64,000 nt of DNA. Source: JADJSS01 sp046329815. GTDB lineage: Bacteria; Bacteroidota; Bacteroidia; Chitinophagales; JADIYW01. The stretch lies in the NCBI GenBank assembly GCA_046329815.1, contig JAXLTY010000001.1:682001-746000 (forward strand), read 5' to 3'. A program made the translations under genes and the position numbers. The notes beneath the pieces were generated by a model. It had not been told where the DNA came from. It saw only the letters and a program-made list of their open reading frames with translations, and searched no databases. Positions 52,405-61,621 of the stretch are shown here, piece after piece; the stretch's first letter is position 1, and every line of letters starts with the position of its first letter.

Positions 52405-52932
52405 ATGATTATTCCTAAAAAAGTAGAAAAAGCATTAAATGCACATTTAGAATTAGAAGCCAGTGCATTTTTCAGTTATTTGGCAGTAGCGGCATGGTGT
52501 GAGAAAGAAGGATTGGAAGGCTGCGCAAAATTTTTCCGCAAACAATCCGATGAAGAGCATGTGCATTTTATGAAATTCTTTGATTATATCAATGAAGTTG
52601 GCGGTCACGCAATTGTTCCTGCGGTAAAACAATCTAAAATTGATTTTAAAGATATTTTGGAAGTGTGTGAACATTCATTATCGAATGAACAGAAAGTAAC
52701 TAAATCGATTTATGGCATCTTAAAAACTACTGTAACTGAAGATGATCATGCTACAGAAGATTTCTTACAGTTTTTCGTTTTAGAACAACGCGAAGAAGAA
52801 GTACAGTTCAACCGAATAATAGATAAAATAAAACTGATTGGAAAAGGTCCGCAAAGTCTTTATTATATTGATAAAGAATTTGAAAAATTAGTGAACGCAC
52901 AAGGAAAAGAAGCTAAAAAATCAAAAGAATAA
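52405..52932 (+). CDS. Ferritin (bacterial non-haem type)
   Basis: A 175-residue four-helix ferritin. Ferroxidase residues are recognisable in HLELEASAFFSYL (Glu near residue 17), RKQSDEEHVHFMKF (Glu49, Glu50, His53 region) and FVLEQREEEVQFN (a Glu cluster near residue 130). It stores iron in the cytosol as a 24-mer. The Lys-rich tail is slightly longer than usual. It is monocistronic. Confidence 0.93.
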   Translation: MIIPKKVEKALNAHLELEASAFFSYLAVAAWCEKEGLEGCAKFFRKQSDEEHVHFMKFFDYINEVGGHAIVPAVKQSKIDFKDILEVCEHSLSNEQKVTKSIYGILKTTVTEDDHATEDFLQFFVLEQREEEVQFNRIIDKIKLIGKGPQSLYYIDKEFEKLVNAQGKEAKKSKE

Positions 52933-52969
52933 AATTCAATTTTAGACTTGCTGTTTAGTTTTTTTTTTG

Positions 52970-53056
52970 CGGAGACGATGAGATTCGAACTCATGATACA
53001 GTTTCCCGTATACACACTTTCCAGGCGTGCTCCTTCAACCACTCGGACACGTCTCC
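52970..53056 (-). tRNA. tRNA-Ser (anticodon GGA)
   Basis: On the minus strand the gene starts GGAGACG at 53056 and its acceptor partner CGTCTCC ends at 52971, with discriminator G at 52970. It has a D-loop GTGGTTGAAGG, an anticodon loop CTGGAAA with GGA, a long class II variable arm and a T-loop GTTCGAATC. The CCA end is not encoded. The length is 87 bases. Confidence 0.93.
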
Positions 53057-53072
53057 TTTATTTATTTTTTGC

Positions 53073-53110
53073 AGGCAGTAAGCAGTAATTAAGATGCAGT
53101 AAGACTGCCT
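53073..53110. repeat. GCAGTAA heptamer repeats within an inverted repeat
   Basis: AGGCAGT (53073-53079) and ACTGCCT (53104-53110) form an inverted repeat. GCAGTAA occurs three times between and including them. It lies between the tRNA-Ser gene and the acyl-CoA dehydrogenase stop. Confidence 0.5.
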
Positions 53111-53127
53111 ACTACGCACTGAATACT

Positions 53128-54276
53128 TTACACTTTTCCACTCAGTACACCACGCGAAATAACAATGCGTTGTACTTCTGAAGTTCCTTCGTAGATTTGC
53201 GTGATCTTTGCATCGCGCATTAATCGTTCTACATGATATTCTTTTACATAACCATAGCCACCGTGAATTTGCACAGCTTCTGTTGTTACTTTCATTGCTA
53301 CTTCTGATGCAAATAATTTCGCCGTAGCTGATGCCACCGCATAATCTTTATGCTGATCTTTTAACCATGCTGCTTTATATACTAATAATCGTGCAGCTTC
53401 AATTTCAGTAGCCATGTCAGCCAGCTTAAATTGTATGGTTTGATGATTAGATATTTCCGTTCCAAATGCTTTACGCACTTTCGAATATTCTACTGCCAAT
53501 TCATAAGCACCTGCAGCAATTCCTAATGCTTGCGCAGCAATACCAATACGACCGCCTTCCAATGTTTTCATCGCGAATTTAAAACCAAAACCATCTTCAC
53601 CGATTCTGTTTTCTTTCGGTACTTTAACATCAGTAAATAATAATGAATGAGTATCAGAAGCACGAATACCTAACTTATCTTCTTTCGCGCCAATTTCAAA
53701 ACCAGGCATGCCTTTTTCTACAATCAACACATTGATACCTTTGTGCCCTTTTTCTGGATGTGTTTGCGCAATTACTAAATAAGTATCTGCTTTGCCGCCA
53801 TTGGTGATCCAGTTTTTTGTTCCGTTCAACAAATAATAATCGCCTTTATCTTCAGCAATTGTTTTTTGTGATGTAGCATCGCTACCTGCTTCCGGTTCGC
53901 TTAGTGCAAATGCACCTAATTTTTCTCCTTTTGCTAATGGTGCTAAATATTTCTGTTTTTGTTCTTCTGTACCGTATGCTTCCAAACCCCAACAAACCAA
54001 TGAATTATTTACTGACATCGCTACTGAGCAAGATGCATCCAGTTTTGAAATTTCTTCCATCGCGATACAATATGACAACGTATCCATGCCGCCACCGCCA
54101 TATTTTGGATCGACCATCATGCCCATAAAACCCAATTCTGCCATTTGTTTTAGGAATTCTGTTGGATGAATCATATCGCGGTCGCGGTCAATAACGCCTG
54201 GTTTTAATACAGTTTGCGTAAAGTTGCGCGCCATTTCACGTATTTGTTGGTGTTCTTCGGTAAGTTTAAAATCCAT
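53128..54276 (-). CDS. Acyl-CoA dehydrogenase
   Basis: A 382-residue FAD-dependent acyl-CoA dehydrogenase. Family signatures seen are GAFALSEPEAGSDAT, NGTKNWITNGG, and the C-terminal QIHGGYGYVKEYHVERLMRD and ITQIYEGTSEVQRIVISR; the Glu of YEGTSE is the usual catalytic base of the short-chain type. It oxidises a short-chain or branched acyl-CoA. The frame opens at 54321, but the ATG at 54276 (MDFKLTEEHQQIREMARNF) is the family start. Confidence 0.94.
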   Translation of the reverse strand: MDFKLTEEHQQIREMARNFTQTVLKPGVIDRDRDMIHPTEFLKQMAELGFMGMMVDPKYGGGGMDTLSYCIAMEEISKLDASCSVAMSVNNSLVCWGLEAYGTEEQKQKYLAPLAKGEKLGAFALSEPEAGSDATSQKTIAEDKGDYYLLNGTKNWITNGGKADTYLVIAQTHPEKGHKGINVLIVEKGMPGFEIGAKEDKLGIRASDTHSLLFTDVKVPKENRIGEDGFGFKFAMKTLEGGRIGIAAQALGIAAGAYELAVEYSKVRKAFGTEISNHQTIQFKLADMATEIEAARLLVYKAAWLKDQHKDYAVASATAKLFASEVAMKVTTEAVQIHGGYGYVKEYHVERLMRDAKITQIYEGTSEVQRIVISRGVLSGKV

Positions 54277-54345
54277 TTTTGAGATTTTTGAGCATGCGAA
54301 AATACGATTTTTGATTGACAATTAACAATTATGCAATTATCAATT

Positions 54346-54804
54346 TTACTGCTTTGATTGAATTATTTTTGTAGTAGAAAAACCGGCTAATAAAGGAACA
54401 ATAACGACTTGTTCAGCAATCTTATTTCCGACAACATCTTCTTTTTTATAGTCGCCGCCTTTTACTAAAACAGTTGGTTGTATTTGCTCGATCAAATGGA
54501 TCGGTGTTTCTTCTGAGAAAGAAATTACATAGTCAACTTCTTTTAATTCGGAAAGATGTTGTAATCGTGTTTCCAAATTTTCAATTGGACGTGTTTCGCC
54601 TTTTAGTTGTTTTACGGAAGCATCATTATTCACTGCAACAATTAATATATCGCCCAATTTTTTTGCTTCGTTCAATAAATGCAAATGACCTTGATGTAAT
54701 AAGTCAAAACAGCCATTCGTAAAAACAATCGTTTTATTTTTTCTGTCTAATGAAGAAAGAAAGGAATTGAGATCGGAAATTATTTTGGTTGAATTATTCA
54801 ACAA
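54346..54804 (-). CDS. rfaE2: D-glycero-beta-D-manno-heptose 1-phosphate adenylyltransferase (RfaE2-type)
   Basis: A 152-residue nucleotidyltransferase with VFTNGCFDLLHQGH (the HxGH motif is HQGH, residues 37-40), VNNDASVKQLKG and VKGGDYKKEDVVG. It corresponds to the C-terminal adenylyltransferase half of HldE, making ADP-heptose for lipopolysaccharide; the kinase half is not in the window. It overlaps the upstream membrane-protein gene by 11 bases. Confidence 0.9.
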   Translation of the reverse strand: MLNNSTKIISDLNSFLSSLDRKNKTIVFTNGCFDLLHQGHLHLLNEAKKLGDILIVAVNNDASVKQLKGETRPIENLETRLQHLSELKEVDYVISFSEETPIHLIEQIQPTVLVKGGDYKKEDVVGNKIAEQVVIVPLLAGFSTTKIIQSKQ

Positions 54805-55813
54805 CAGCAGTATTTGTTTTTTTATTTAAAACATTCAGCAACACCAACGAAAGCATACCGCCAATTAAGACACCTAATGTTTGTACAGACCAAGCAATCA
54901 TACCAATTGCTAACGCGATGCTTGGATTTACTTTAAATGAAACTAAAACCATTTGAATAACAATTGGAAAAACGCCAATTCCGCCTGGTGTAATGATAAC
55001 AGCTAACGAACCAAACATCAAGCAAACCAATGCAGAAACAAATGGCAAATGATTTGTTTCAGGCAATGCTAAATAATTGACATAAAACATAACTAAATAA
55101 GAAATCCACATGCTTACTGTCAGGAAAATGAATTGTGGTTTTTCTTTTACATCTTTTACAGAAAGAACTGACGTAAGCAAATTTTTTATTTTGGATTTTA
55201 CCAAATCGATCAATCTATCTAAACCATTTTTTTGAATGTAGTAGATAGAAAAAATGATAATACCAACAACCAATAAAACCGGAATAGAATATTTTAAAAT
55301 CATCATAAGAGTACCACCACCAAGACCTTCAGTTAGCTGATTAAAGTTATCTTTTAGTGCATAATAATGTTCTTTTCCAAGAAATAAGATGATTAATAAG
55401 AAAACAACACCTAAGCATAATACATCAATCAAACGTTCAGTAACCATAGTACCTAACGATTTTTCAACAGGAACATTTTCGTATTGTGCTAAGAAACTGC
55501 AACGTGTTACTTCACCTAAACGTGGCACGAATAAATTGAAAAAATACATCACCATCACAGAGTGAAATGTGTTCCAGTAATTTGGATTATAACCTAACGG
55601 ACGCAGCAACAAACGCCAGCGTTGTGTTCTGATAAAGTTGCCTAAAAAACCAATCAGCGGCGCCATAATTACCCAAAAATAATTGGCTCTTTTAAACGCA
55701 TTAATCGTTTGTTCTTTATCTGTCGCCGACATCGAGTTCCAGAACCAAATGATTAATCCGATTCCTAAACCTAATGACAGTAATATCTTGATTGCTGATT
55801 GTATATTTTTCAT
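54794..55813 (-). CDS. Lysylphosphatidylglycerol synthase-type membrane protein (flippase domain only)
   Basis: A 339-residue integral membrane protein with about eight transmembrane segments and the family motifs FIRTQRWRLLLRPLG, FFNLFVPRLGEVTRC and ITPGGIGVFPIV. It matches the UPF0104/MprF N-terminal flippase domain without the aminoacyltransferase part, so lipid movement rather than lysinylation is the more likely role. The ATG at 55813 is preferred to the frame opening at 55831. It sits between panD and rfaE2 on one strand. Confidence 0.87.
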   Translation of the reverse strand: MKNIQSAIKILLSLGLGIGLIIWFWNSMSATDKEQTINAFKRANYFWVIMAPLIGFLGNFIRTQRWRLLLRPLGYNPNYWNTFHSVMVMYFFNLFVPRLGEVTRCSFLAQYENVPVEKSLGTMVTERLIDVLCLGVVFLLIILFLGKEHYYALKDNFNQLTEGLGGGTLMMILKYSIPVLLVVGIIIFSIYYIQKNGLDRLIDLVKSKIKNLLTSVLSVKDVKEKPQFIFLTVSMWISYLVMFYVNYLALPETNHLPFVSALVCLMFGSLAVIITPGGIGVFPIVIQMVLVSFKVNPSIALAIGMIAWSVQTLGVLIGGMLSLVLLNVLNKKTNTAVVE

Positions 55814-55834
55814 GCAAAAACGAAAATACAAATA

Positions 55835-56185
55835 CTATTTCACTTGTTGATTGTTTTCGTCCACATAGACTGCAACCGGTGTGAACGTTTTAGCTTCTTC
55901 CAGCGTCATCATTCCGTATGCAATTACGATCAGTTTGTCGCCTAATTGCACTTTGCGCGCAGCAGGTCCGTTTAAGCAGATCTGGCCAGAGCCACGTTCG
56001 CCTTTTATCACATAAGTTTCAAAACGCTCACCGTTATTGATGTTTACGATCTGCACTTTTTCATTTGGGAAAATGCCGGAAGCATCCAATAAATTCTCAT
56101 CTACTGTAATGCTTCCCATATAATTCAGGTTCGCTTCGGTAACAACAACGCGGTGCAATTTTGCTCTAAAAACGTGTACAAACAT
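55835..56185 (-). CDS. panD: Aspartate 1-decarboxylase
   Basis: A 116-residue pyruvoyl enzyme making beta-alanine for pantothenate. The self-cleavage site Gly24-Ser25 is present (NYMGSITVDENLLDASGI), as are the Lys9 region (FRAKLHRVVVTEA) and GERGSGQICLNGPAARK. Normal length. It lies downstream of panC, 111 bases apart. TACCTTTA, one base from the promoter consensus, lies about 20 bases ahead of its ATG. Confidence 0.95.
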   Translation of the reverse strand: MFVHVFRAKLHRVVVTEANLNYMGSITVDENLLDASGIFPNEKVQIVNINNGERFETYVIKGERGSGQICLNGPAARKVQLGDKLIVIAYGMMTLEEAKTFTPVAVYVDENNQQVK

Positions 56186-56292
56186 GTATTAAAATTTACG
56201 GTGTAAAGGTATGTATTAATCTGAATTAACAAATTACCGAACGATTAACAATTTACGGTGTGCGATTAACGATGCAAAGAAAAAAGTCGTTC

Positions 56293-56311
56293 ATTGTTAA
56301 TCATTAACAAT
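56293..56311. repeat. Inverted repeat ATTGTTAAT-C-ATTAACAAT across the panC stop
   Basis: A perfect 9-bp inverted repeat with a one-base centre, covering the panC stop codon at 56297-56299. Related GATTAACAATT/GATTAACG motifs fill 56224-56275 and recur at 45930-45955 and 54312-54345. Confidence 0.55.
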
Positions 56312-57151
56312 CATATTATCAATCAATCGCACTTCGCCGAGTTTAGCAGCCACTAAAACAGTTGTCGGAATTGATGCATCATACTCTGAAATGGGTTGTA
56401 ATGTTTTTCCATTTACAATCACCAGATATTCTACTTTGATCAGGTCATCTTCCTGAATAAAATTGGTTTGATCGACAATTAATTGTTGCAATGGAATTTC
56501 CGAAATATGCTTTTTTATGTAAAAAAGTGCCTGTGATAATTTGACTGCAATTTGCCTGTCATCTGCGCTCAGTCGTGCATTGCGCGAACTCATCGCTAAA
56601 CCATCGCTTTCTCTCAATGTGTCGCAAATTTTTATTTCAACAGGCAAATGAAAATGTTCTACCAAACGCGTCAGAACCATGCATTGCTGGTAATCTTTTT
56701 GTCCGAGAAAAAGTACATCTGGCTGCACAATATCCAGCAAACGTTTTACCACTTGCAACACACCTTCAAAATGACCTGGCCGATGTTCCGCATCGAGTGT
56801 TTTACCAATAAAACCCAAATCAATCTTTATTTTGTCTAACGTGCCTTTTGGATAAATTTCTTCAACAGTCGGCACAAAAACCACATCACAACCGGCAGCC
56901 AGCAACATTTCAAGGTCTTTATCGAGCTGAATCGGATATTTGTCATAGTCTTTTTTGTCGTTAAACTGTGTCGGATTAACGAAAATACTGCAAACCGTAA
57001 CTTTCGTTTGTGTTTTAGATTGTTCAATCAACGAAATATGACCTTGATGCAGCGCGCCCATTGTTGGCACAAAACCTATTTTATTCTTATCTAACTGATT
57101 GATTTCCAATAAATATTTTTGCAAATCGTGTACTGTTTGAAAAATCTTCAT
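56297..57151 (-). CDS. panC: Pantothenate synthetase (pantoate--beta-alanine ligase)
   Basis: A 284-residue enzyme joining pantoate and beta-alanine. PTMGALHQGH (residues 29-38) carries the HxGH-like ATP site, with FVNPTQFNDKKDYDKYP, FLGQKDYQQCMVLTRL and AMSSRNARLS further on. The ATG at 57151 (MKIFQTVHDLQ) gives the family N-terminus; a start at 57172 would add seven residues. It is upstream of panD on the same strand and divergent from the starch-synthase-like gene. Confidence 0.95.
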   Translation of the reverse strand: MKIFQTVHDLQKYLLEINQLDKNKIGFVPTMGALHQGHISLIEQSKTQTKVTVCSIFVNPTQFNDKKDYDKYPIQLDKDLEMLLAAGCDVVFVPTVEEIYPKGTLDKIKIDLGFIGKTLDAEHRPGHFEGVLQVVKRLLDIVQPDVLFLGQKDYQQCMVLTRLVEHFHLPVEIKICDTLRESDGLAMSSRNARLSADDRQIAVKLSQALFYIKKHISEIPLQQLIVDQTNFIQEDDLIKVEYLVIVNGKTLQPISEYDASIPTTVLVAAKLGEVRLIDNMIVND

Positions 57152-57277
57152 TTCTGTCTGATATTTTGTCACAAAGTAAACAAAAACCGATATAAACTGA
57201 TTTTATCGTAAGTGTAAAGAATACTTAAAATCTAATTTAATGTCGGTTTCATAAACAATAATACCACTTTAAATGCG

Positions 57278-57285
57278 TACCTTTG
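57278..57285 (+). promoter_or_regulatory. -7 promoter element for the starch-synthase-like gene
   Basis: TACCTTTG matches TAnnTTTG, followed by CAACC, 47 bases before the ATG at 57332. It probably drives the run of genes through glmS. Confidence 0.55.
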
Positions 57286-57331
57286 CAACCTTATTTAAGC
57301 ATTTATCAAAAAATAACGAAGAGAGCGGCGC

Positions 57332-58141
57332 ATGGAAAAGAAAAAATTGTTGTATGTCACGCAGGAAATGGATCCATATCTGGTTATTTCCGAAGCTGGC
57401 AACATTGTAAAAAAACTAGCACCTTACATCAATGATAATGGTTTGGAAGTACGTGTTTTGATGCCGCGTTTCGGTATCATCAACGAACGAAGAAACCGTT
57501 TGCATGAAGTTGTTCGCCTTTCAGGAATCAATATTATTATCGATGATGATGATTATCCGTTGATTATCAAGGTAGCGTCGCTTCCAGGCGCGCGTATCCA
57601 GGTTTATTTTTTAGATAATGACGAATTTTTTAAACGTAAAACCGTTTTCAGAGACGACGACGAAAAATTCTTCGAAGACAATGTTGACAGAATGGTATTC
57701 TTCTGTAAAGCAACGCTGGAAACTGTTAAGAAATTCGGCTGGCATCCGAATATTATTCATTGTCACGGCTGGATGACGAGTTTGATTCCTGTTTATATGA
57801 AAACGCAGTTTGCCAAAGATCCTGTTTTCTCTAACACCAAAATGGTTTACAGCATTTATGAGAAAGAATTTACCGAAAAACTGAATAAGAATTTTCTGAA
57901 AAAAGCATTAATCGGCGATGATATTGTAGAGAAAGATTTAGCTGCATTTAAAGAATTGACCAACGAAGCATTGACGATTGCCGGTGTTCAGTTTGCAGAT
58001 GCTGTAGTTCAGGGTTCTGAAACCATCAAAGATATGCCTGCTATTAAAAAAGCAGTTGGCAAAAAGCCATTTTTAACATTCCAGGATACGGACAATTTAC
58101 TGGAAAAATATCTTGATTTTTATAAAATACTTTTAGGTTAA
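57332..58141 (+). CDS. Standalone glycogen/starch synthase N-terminal (GT5) domain protein
   Basis: A 269-residue protein matching only the N-terminal GT5 half of glycogen synthase: LLYVTQEMDPYLVISEAGNI, VRVLMPRFGIINERRNR, IIHCHGWMTSLIPVYMK and a final helical region. The GT-B C-terminal half that binds ADP-glucose is missing and no second half follows; the usual KxGGL motif is replaced by ISEAGN. Proteins like this are found in the same place next to panC and DUF4270 in Bacteroidota, so truncation is likely ancestral. Catalysis is doubtful. Confidence 0.8.
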   Translation: MEKKKLLYVTQEMDPYLVISEAGNIVKKLAPYINDNGLEVRVLMPRFGIINERRNRLHEVVRLSGINIIIDDDDYPLIIKVASLPGARIQVYFLDNDEFFKRKTVFRDDDEKFFEDNVDRMVFFCKATLETVKKFGWHPNIIHCHGWMTSLIPVYMKTQFAKDPVFSNTKMVYSIYEKEFTEKLNKNFLKKALIGDDIVEKDLAAFKELTNEALTIAGVQFADAVVQGSETIKDMPAIKKAVGKKPFLTFQDTDNLLEKYLDFYKILLG

Positions 58142-58171
58142 TACCGTTTAAATCAGCATACAGAAATACAG

Positions 58172-59587
58172 ATGAAGAAACTTTATTATTTGCTTATACT
58201 TTTTGTTGTTACGATTGGCGCATGTAAAAAAGAAACAGGAATTGGCGCTGATTTATTACCAGGAAATGACCTTCTTTTCGCAAAAAACGTAGATACATTT
58301 ACACTTTATACCAAAACAATTGCTGATACTGCATTGCGTTCTGACAAGTTATCGAAAGTATATCTTGGTGTGTTGAATGATCCTATTTTTGGTTTTCAAA
58401 AATCAAGTTTCGCTATCGAATTAGACAGAGGCGATATCATTTATGATGACACTTTACGACCAGTTTCCGGCTATACTGTTGACTCTGTGCTTTTATTCCT
58501 AAAATTCAACGGAATTTACGGTGATTCATTAGTTGCTCAGGATTTTAATGTAAGTGTACTTTCTTCGCCAATTAACGAAAGTTCAGTTTATTATTCTAAC
58601 AACACAACATTTACACCAACTACTTTATTAGGAAATGTAACTAATTATAAATTTGTTCCGACACGAACAACGAGTTTAACAGCAACAGATACAGCAGGAA
58701 CCGCACAAATATTTCGTGTTCCGTTAAATTCCAGTTATTTTCAAAATTTATTGAATAACAATACTGCTTCGCAATTACGTGATTCATTGAATTTTAAAAC
58801 CAATATTTTACCTGGTTTATTTATTGAAAACTCATCTTCATCAGGAAATGCAATGATTGAAATGGATTTATCAAGTGCATTTTCATGTGTAACTATATTT
58901 TACAAAGATAAATATGCCAAGCAACATGCGATGAAGTTGAAAACTTCTCAACTGGCAAATATAAGCGGCACTTTAGCAAGCAGACAAAACGGAATTAATT
59001 TTTTTAATGCTACTTTTTCGCCTGCAATGCAAAATGTTGTCAGCTCAGGTTTAGCTTCCGATTCTGTGAACTATATTTTAGGTCAAGGTGGTTCTTTGGT
59101 AAAATTATCGTTGCCTACTATTGGCAATTTAGGAAAAGTAGCTGTCAACAAAGCAGTTTTAAGCGTGACGCAAATTATTAGCAATACAACTAAAGATTTT
59201 TATACACCTTATCCGTTAATTGTTTTAAAAAGAAATTCAAGTGGAATTTTAGACATCTTGCCGACTTATTCTACTTTATTAAATTACGCAGAAGGTGCTT
59301 CATTGCCTGATTCTGTTGGCACTGACGGTTCCGGCAATAAGATTGTGAGATACAACTTAAATATCACTAAATATATACAGGCGCTTTCATTAGGCACACA
59401 GGATAATTCAGATCTTTATTTGGGTACGTATCGTTCTGGCGGAACCAATGGAACTGTAAATGCAATGAATACGACTGCTTTGAACATTTCAAATTATGTA
59501 CCGTACCGTGCTGTTGTTGCAGGTTCAACGTACAGCGATGCGCGTTACAAAATGAAACTGAATATTATTTACACTCTATTGAAATAA
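58172..59587 (+). CDS. DUF4270 family lipoprotein
   Basis: A 471-residue protein with a lipoprotein signal (VVTIGACKKE) and the DUF4270 start region GIGADLLPGNDLLF, followed by repeated beta-rich segments (YLGVLNDPIFGFQKSSFAIEL). It is an envelope protein of unknown function. It lies 30 bases after the starch-synthase-like gene and 78 before glmS, a neighbourhood often seen in this phylum. Confidence 0.87.
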   Translation: MKKLYYLLILFVVTIGACKKETGIGADLLPGNDLLFAKNVDTFTLYTKTIADTALRSDKLSKVYLGVLNDPIFGFQKSSFAIELDRGDIIYDDTLRPVSGYTVDSVLLFLKFNGIYGDSLVAQDFNVSVLSSPINESSVYYSNNTTFTPTTLLGNVTNYKFVPTRTTSLTATDTAGTAQIFRVPLNSSYFQNLLNNNTASQLRDSLNFKTNILPGLFIENSSSSGNAMIEMDLSSAFSCVTIFYKDKYAKQHAMKLKTSQLANISGTLASRQNGINFFNATFSPAMQNVVSSGLASDSVNYILGQGGSLVKLSLPTIGNLGKVAVNKAVLSVTQIISNTTKDFYTPYPLIVLKRNSSGILDILPTYSTLLNYAEGASLPDSVGTDGSGNKIVRYNLNITKYIQALSLGTQDNSDLYLGTYRSGGTNGTVNAMNTTALNISNYVPYRAVVAGSTYSDARYKMKLNIIYTLLK

Positions 59588-59665
59588 TAGTTTTTTCAGT
59601 TTCTTAGATTTTTTTACTAATTTTAATTAATCTATGAAAGTGACTTTACACCAATTTTTATATTT

Positions 59666-61513
59666 ATGTGCGGAATTGTAGGATACATTGGCAAAAAAGA
59701 TGCCTTTCCAATTATTATCAACGGTTTAAAACGATTAGAATATCGTGGTTATGACAGCGCAGGTATTGCGCTATTGAGTACTTCTAACAAACTCAATATT
59801 TACAAGAAAAAAGGAAAAGTAAAAGCACTGGAAGACGAAACCATCGGTCACGATATTTCCGGAACTATTGGTATTGGTCATACTCGCTGGGCAACGCATG
59901 GCGAAGCAAATGATTTGAATGCGCATCCACATTTCAATTCGACAGAAGATCTGGCTGTTATTCACAATGGTATCATCGAAAATTATTATTCTTTAAAAAC
60001 TGAATTACAGGCACGCGGTTATATTTTTCGTTCAGATACAGATACGGAAGTATTAGTGCATTTAATTGAAGATATTTTAAAAAATGCATCTGTAAATTTA
60101 GAAGAAGCAGTACGTTTGGCATTGAATGAAGTAATTGGTGCTTATGCAATTGTTGTTATTTCTAAAAATGATCCTGATAAATTAATCGTTGCGAAGTTAA
60201 GTTCGCCTTTAGTAGTTGGTTTTGGTGAAAATGAATTATTTGTTGCATCAGATGGTTCGCCATTGATTGAACATACCAAAAAAGTTACCTATTTGGAAGA
60301 TGGACAAATGGCTGTTTTGCATCGCAACGGCAATATTGACCTGAAATCAATAAAAGATAATGAATTACACGTTCCGTATATTGATGAATTACAATTAAAA
60401 CTGGAAGAAATTGAAAAAGGTGGTTTCGAACATTTTATGATGAAAGAAATTCACGAGCAACCAATTGCAATTAAAAACAGTATTCGTGGCAGAATTGACA
60501 GTGAACAATTTTGGGTAAATTTGGGTGGTGTACGCGAACATGAATTGCGTTTTAAAAATGCTAATAAAATTACTATCGTTGCCTGTGGCACATCATGGCA
60601 TTCAGCGTTGATTGGCGAATATTTAATTGAAGATCTTGCACGTATTAATGTAGAAGTAGAATATGCTTCTGAATTCAGATACCGCAATCCAATCATCACG
60701 GAAAACGATGTAATTATTGCTATTTCACAATCCGGTGAAACTGCTGATACAAGAGCAGCTTTGGAACTGGCAAAAGCTAAAGGCGCATTAACTTATGGAA
60801 TTTGCAATGTAGTTGGCTCCAGTATTTCACGCATGACGGATGCAGGTTCTTATACGCACGCAGGTCCTGAAATTGGGGTTGCTTCTACAAAGGCATTTAC
60901 TACTCAAGTAAGTATTTTAGCATTAATGGCATTGCAATTAGCTGAAATCAAAGGCACTTTGTCTCAATCAAAATTCCACCAATACATCACTGAACTAGAA
61001 GCACTACCTGAAAAAATTGAAAAGATTTTAAAAGCAGATCCATACATTCAGGAAATTGCGGAGACATTTCAACATTCATCTAATTTCTTGTACTTAGGTC
61101 GTGGTTATAATTTTCCTGTTGCTTTGGAAGGCGCATTAAAACTGAAAGAAATTTCTTACATACATGCAGAAGGTTATCCGGCTGCAGAAATGAAACATGG
61201 ACCAATTGCTTTGATTGATGAAAATATGCCTGTGGTTGTTTTGGCGCCATACACGCAACACTATGAAAAAGTATTATCCAATATTGAAGAAGTAAAGACG
61301 CGCAAAGGACAGTTGATTGCTATCGTTACTGAAGGTGATACAGAGATCAGCAATTTGGCTGAATATGTAATACAGATTCCAGCAACAGATGAGCCGTTTA
61401 CACCAATATTATCGGTAATTCCGCTGCAATTATTAGCATATCATATAGCTGTACTGCGTGGTTGCGATGTTGATCAGCCGCGTAATTTAGCAAAATCAGT
61501 TACAGTAGAATAA
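59666..61513 (+). CDS. glmS: Glutamine--fructose-6-phosphate aminotransferase (isomerising)
   Basis: A 615-residue enzyme making glucosamine-6-phosphate for peptidoglycan and lipid A. The start is fixed by MCGIVGYIG, whose Cys2 becomes the N-terminal nucleophile. The glutaminase domain (about 1-230) shows HTRWATHGEAN and HNGIIENYY. Two SIS domains follow, with ACGTSWHSALIGEYL, SQSGETADT and the C-terminal DQPRNLAKSVTVE. No glmS ribozyme is apparent in the 78 bases upstream. Confidence 0.97.
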   Translation: MCGIVGYIGKKDAFPIIINGLKRLEYRGYDSAGIALLSTSNKLNIYKKKGKVKALEDETIGHDISGTIGIGHTRWATHGEANDLNAHPHFNSTEDLAVIHNGIIENYYSLKTELQARGYIFRSDTDTEVLVHLIEDILKNASVNLEEAVRLALNEVIGAYAIVVISKNDPDKLIVAKLSSPLVVGFGENELFVASDGSPLIEHTKKVTYLEDGQMAVLHRNGNIDLKSIKDNELHVPYIDELQLKLEEIEKGGFEHFMMKEIHEQPIAIKNSIRGRIDSEQFWVNLGGVREHELRFKNANKITIVACGTSWHSALIGEYLIEDLARINVEVEYASEFRYRNPIITENDVIIAISQSGETADTRAALELAKAKGALTYGICNVVGSSISRMTDAGSYTHAGPEIGVASTKAFTTQVSILALMALQLAEIKGTLSQSKFHQYITELEALPEKIEKILKADPYIQEIAETFQHSSNFLYLGRGYNFPVALEGALKLKEISYIHAEGYPAAEMKHGPIALIDENMPVVVLAPYTQHYEKVLSNIEEVKTRKGQLIAIVTEGDTEISNLAEYVIQIPATDEPFTPILSVIPLQLLAYHIAVLRGCDVDQPRNLAKSVTVE

Positions 61514-61536
61514 AATGATAGCTTTTAAATAAATGA

Positions 61537-61568
61537 AAAATGGTTCGTGTTTTACGAGCCATTTTTTT
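61537..61568 (+). terminator. Rho-independent terminator after glmS
   Basis: AAAATGGTTCGT pairs with ACGAGCCATTTT (one G-T pair) around a GTTTT loop, followed by T residues, 23 bases after the glmS stop. It overlaps the upstream part of the next open frame, arguing for the downstream start there. Confidence 0.82.
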
Positions 61569-61621
61569 TATTCAGCGCTTTTTTATATCTTACAAAAAAC
61601 TCCTTCAATCATGTTTTATCT

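Noticed and set aside
59588..59665. glmS ribozyme upstream of glmS
   Set aside because: The 78-base gap is too short and AT-rich, and shows none of the conserved ribozyme core; the ribozyme is known mainly from Firmicutes.
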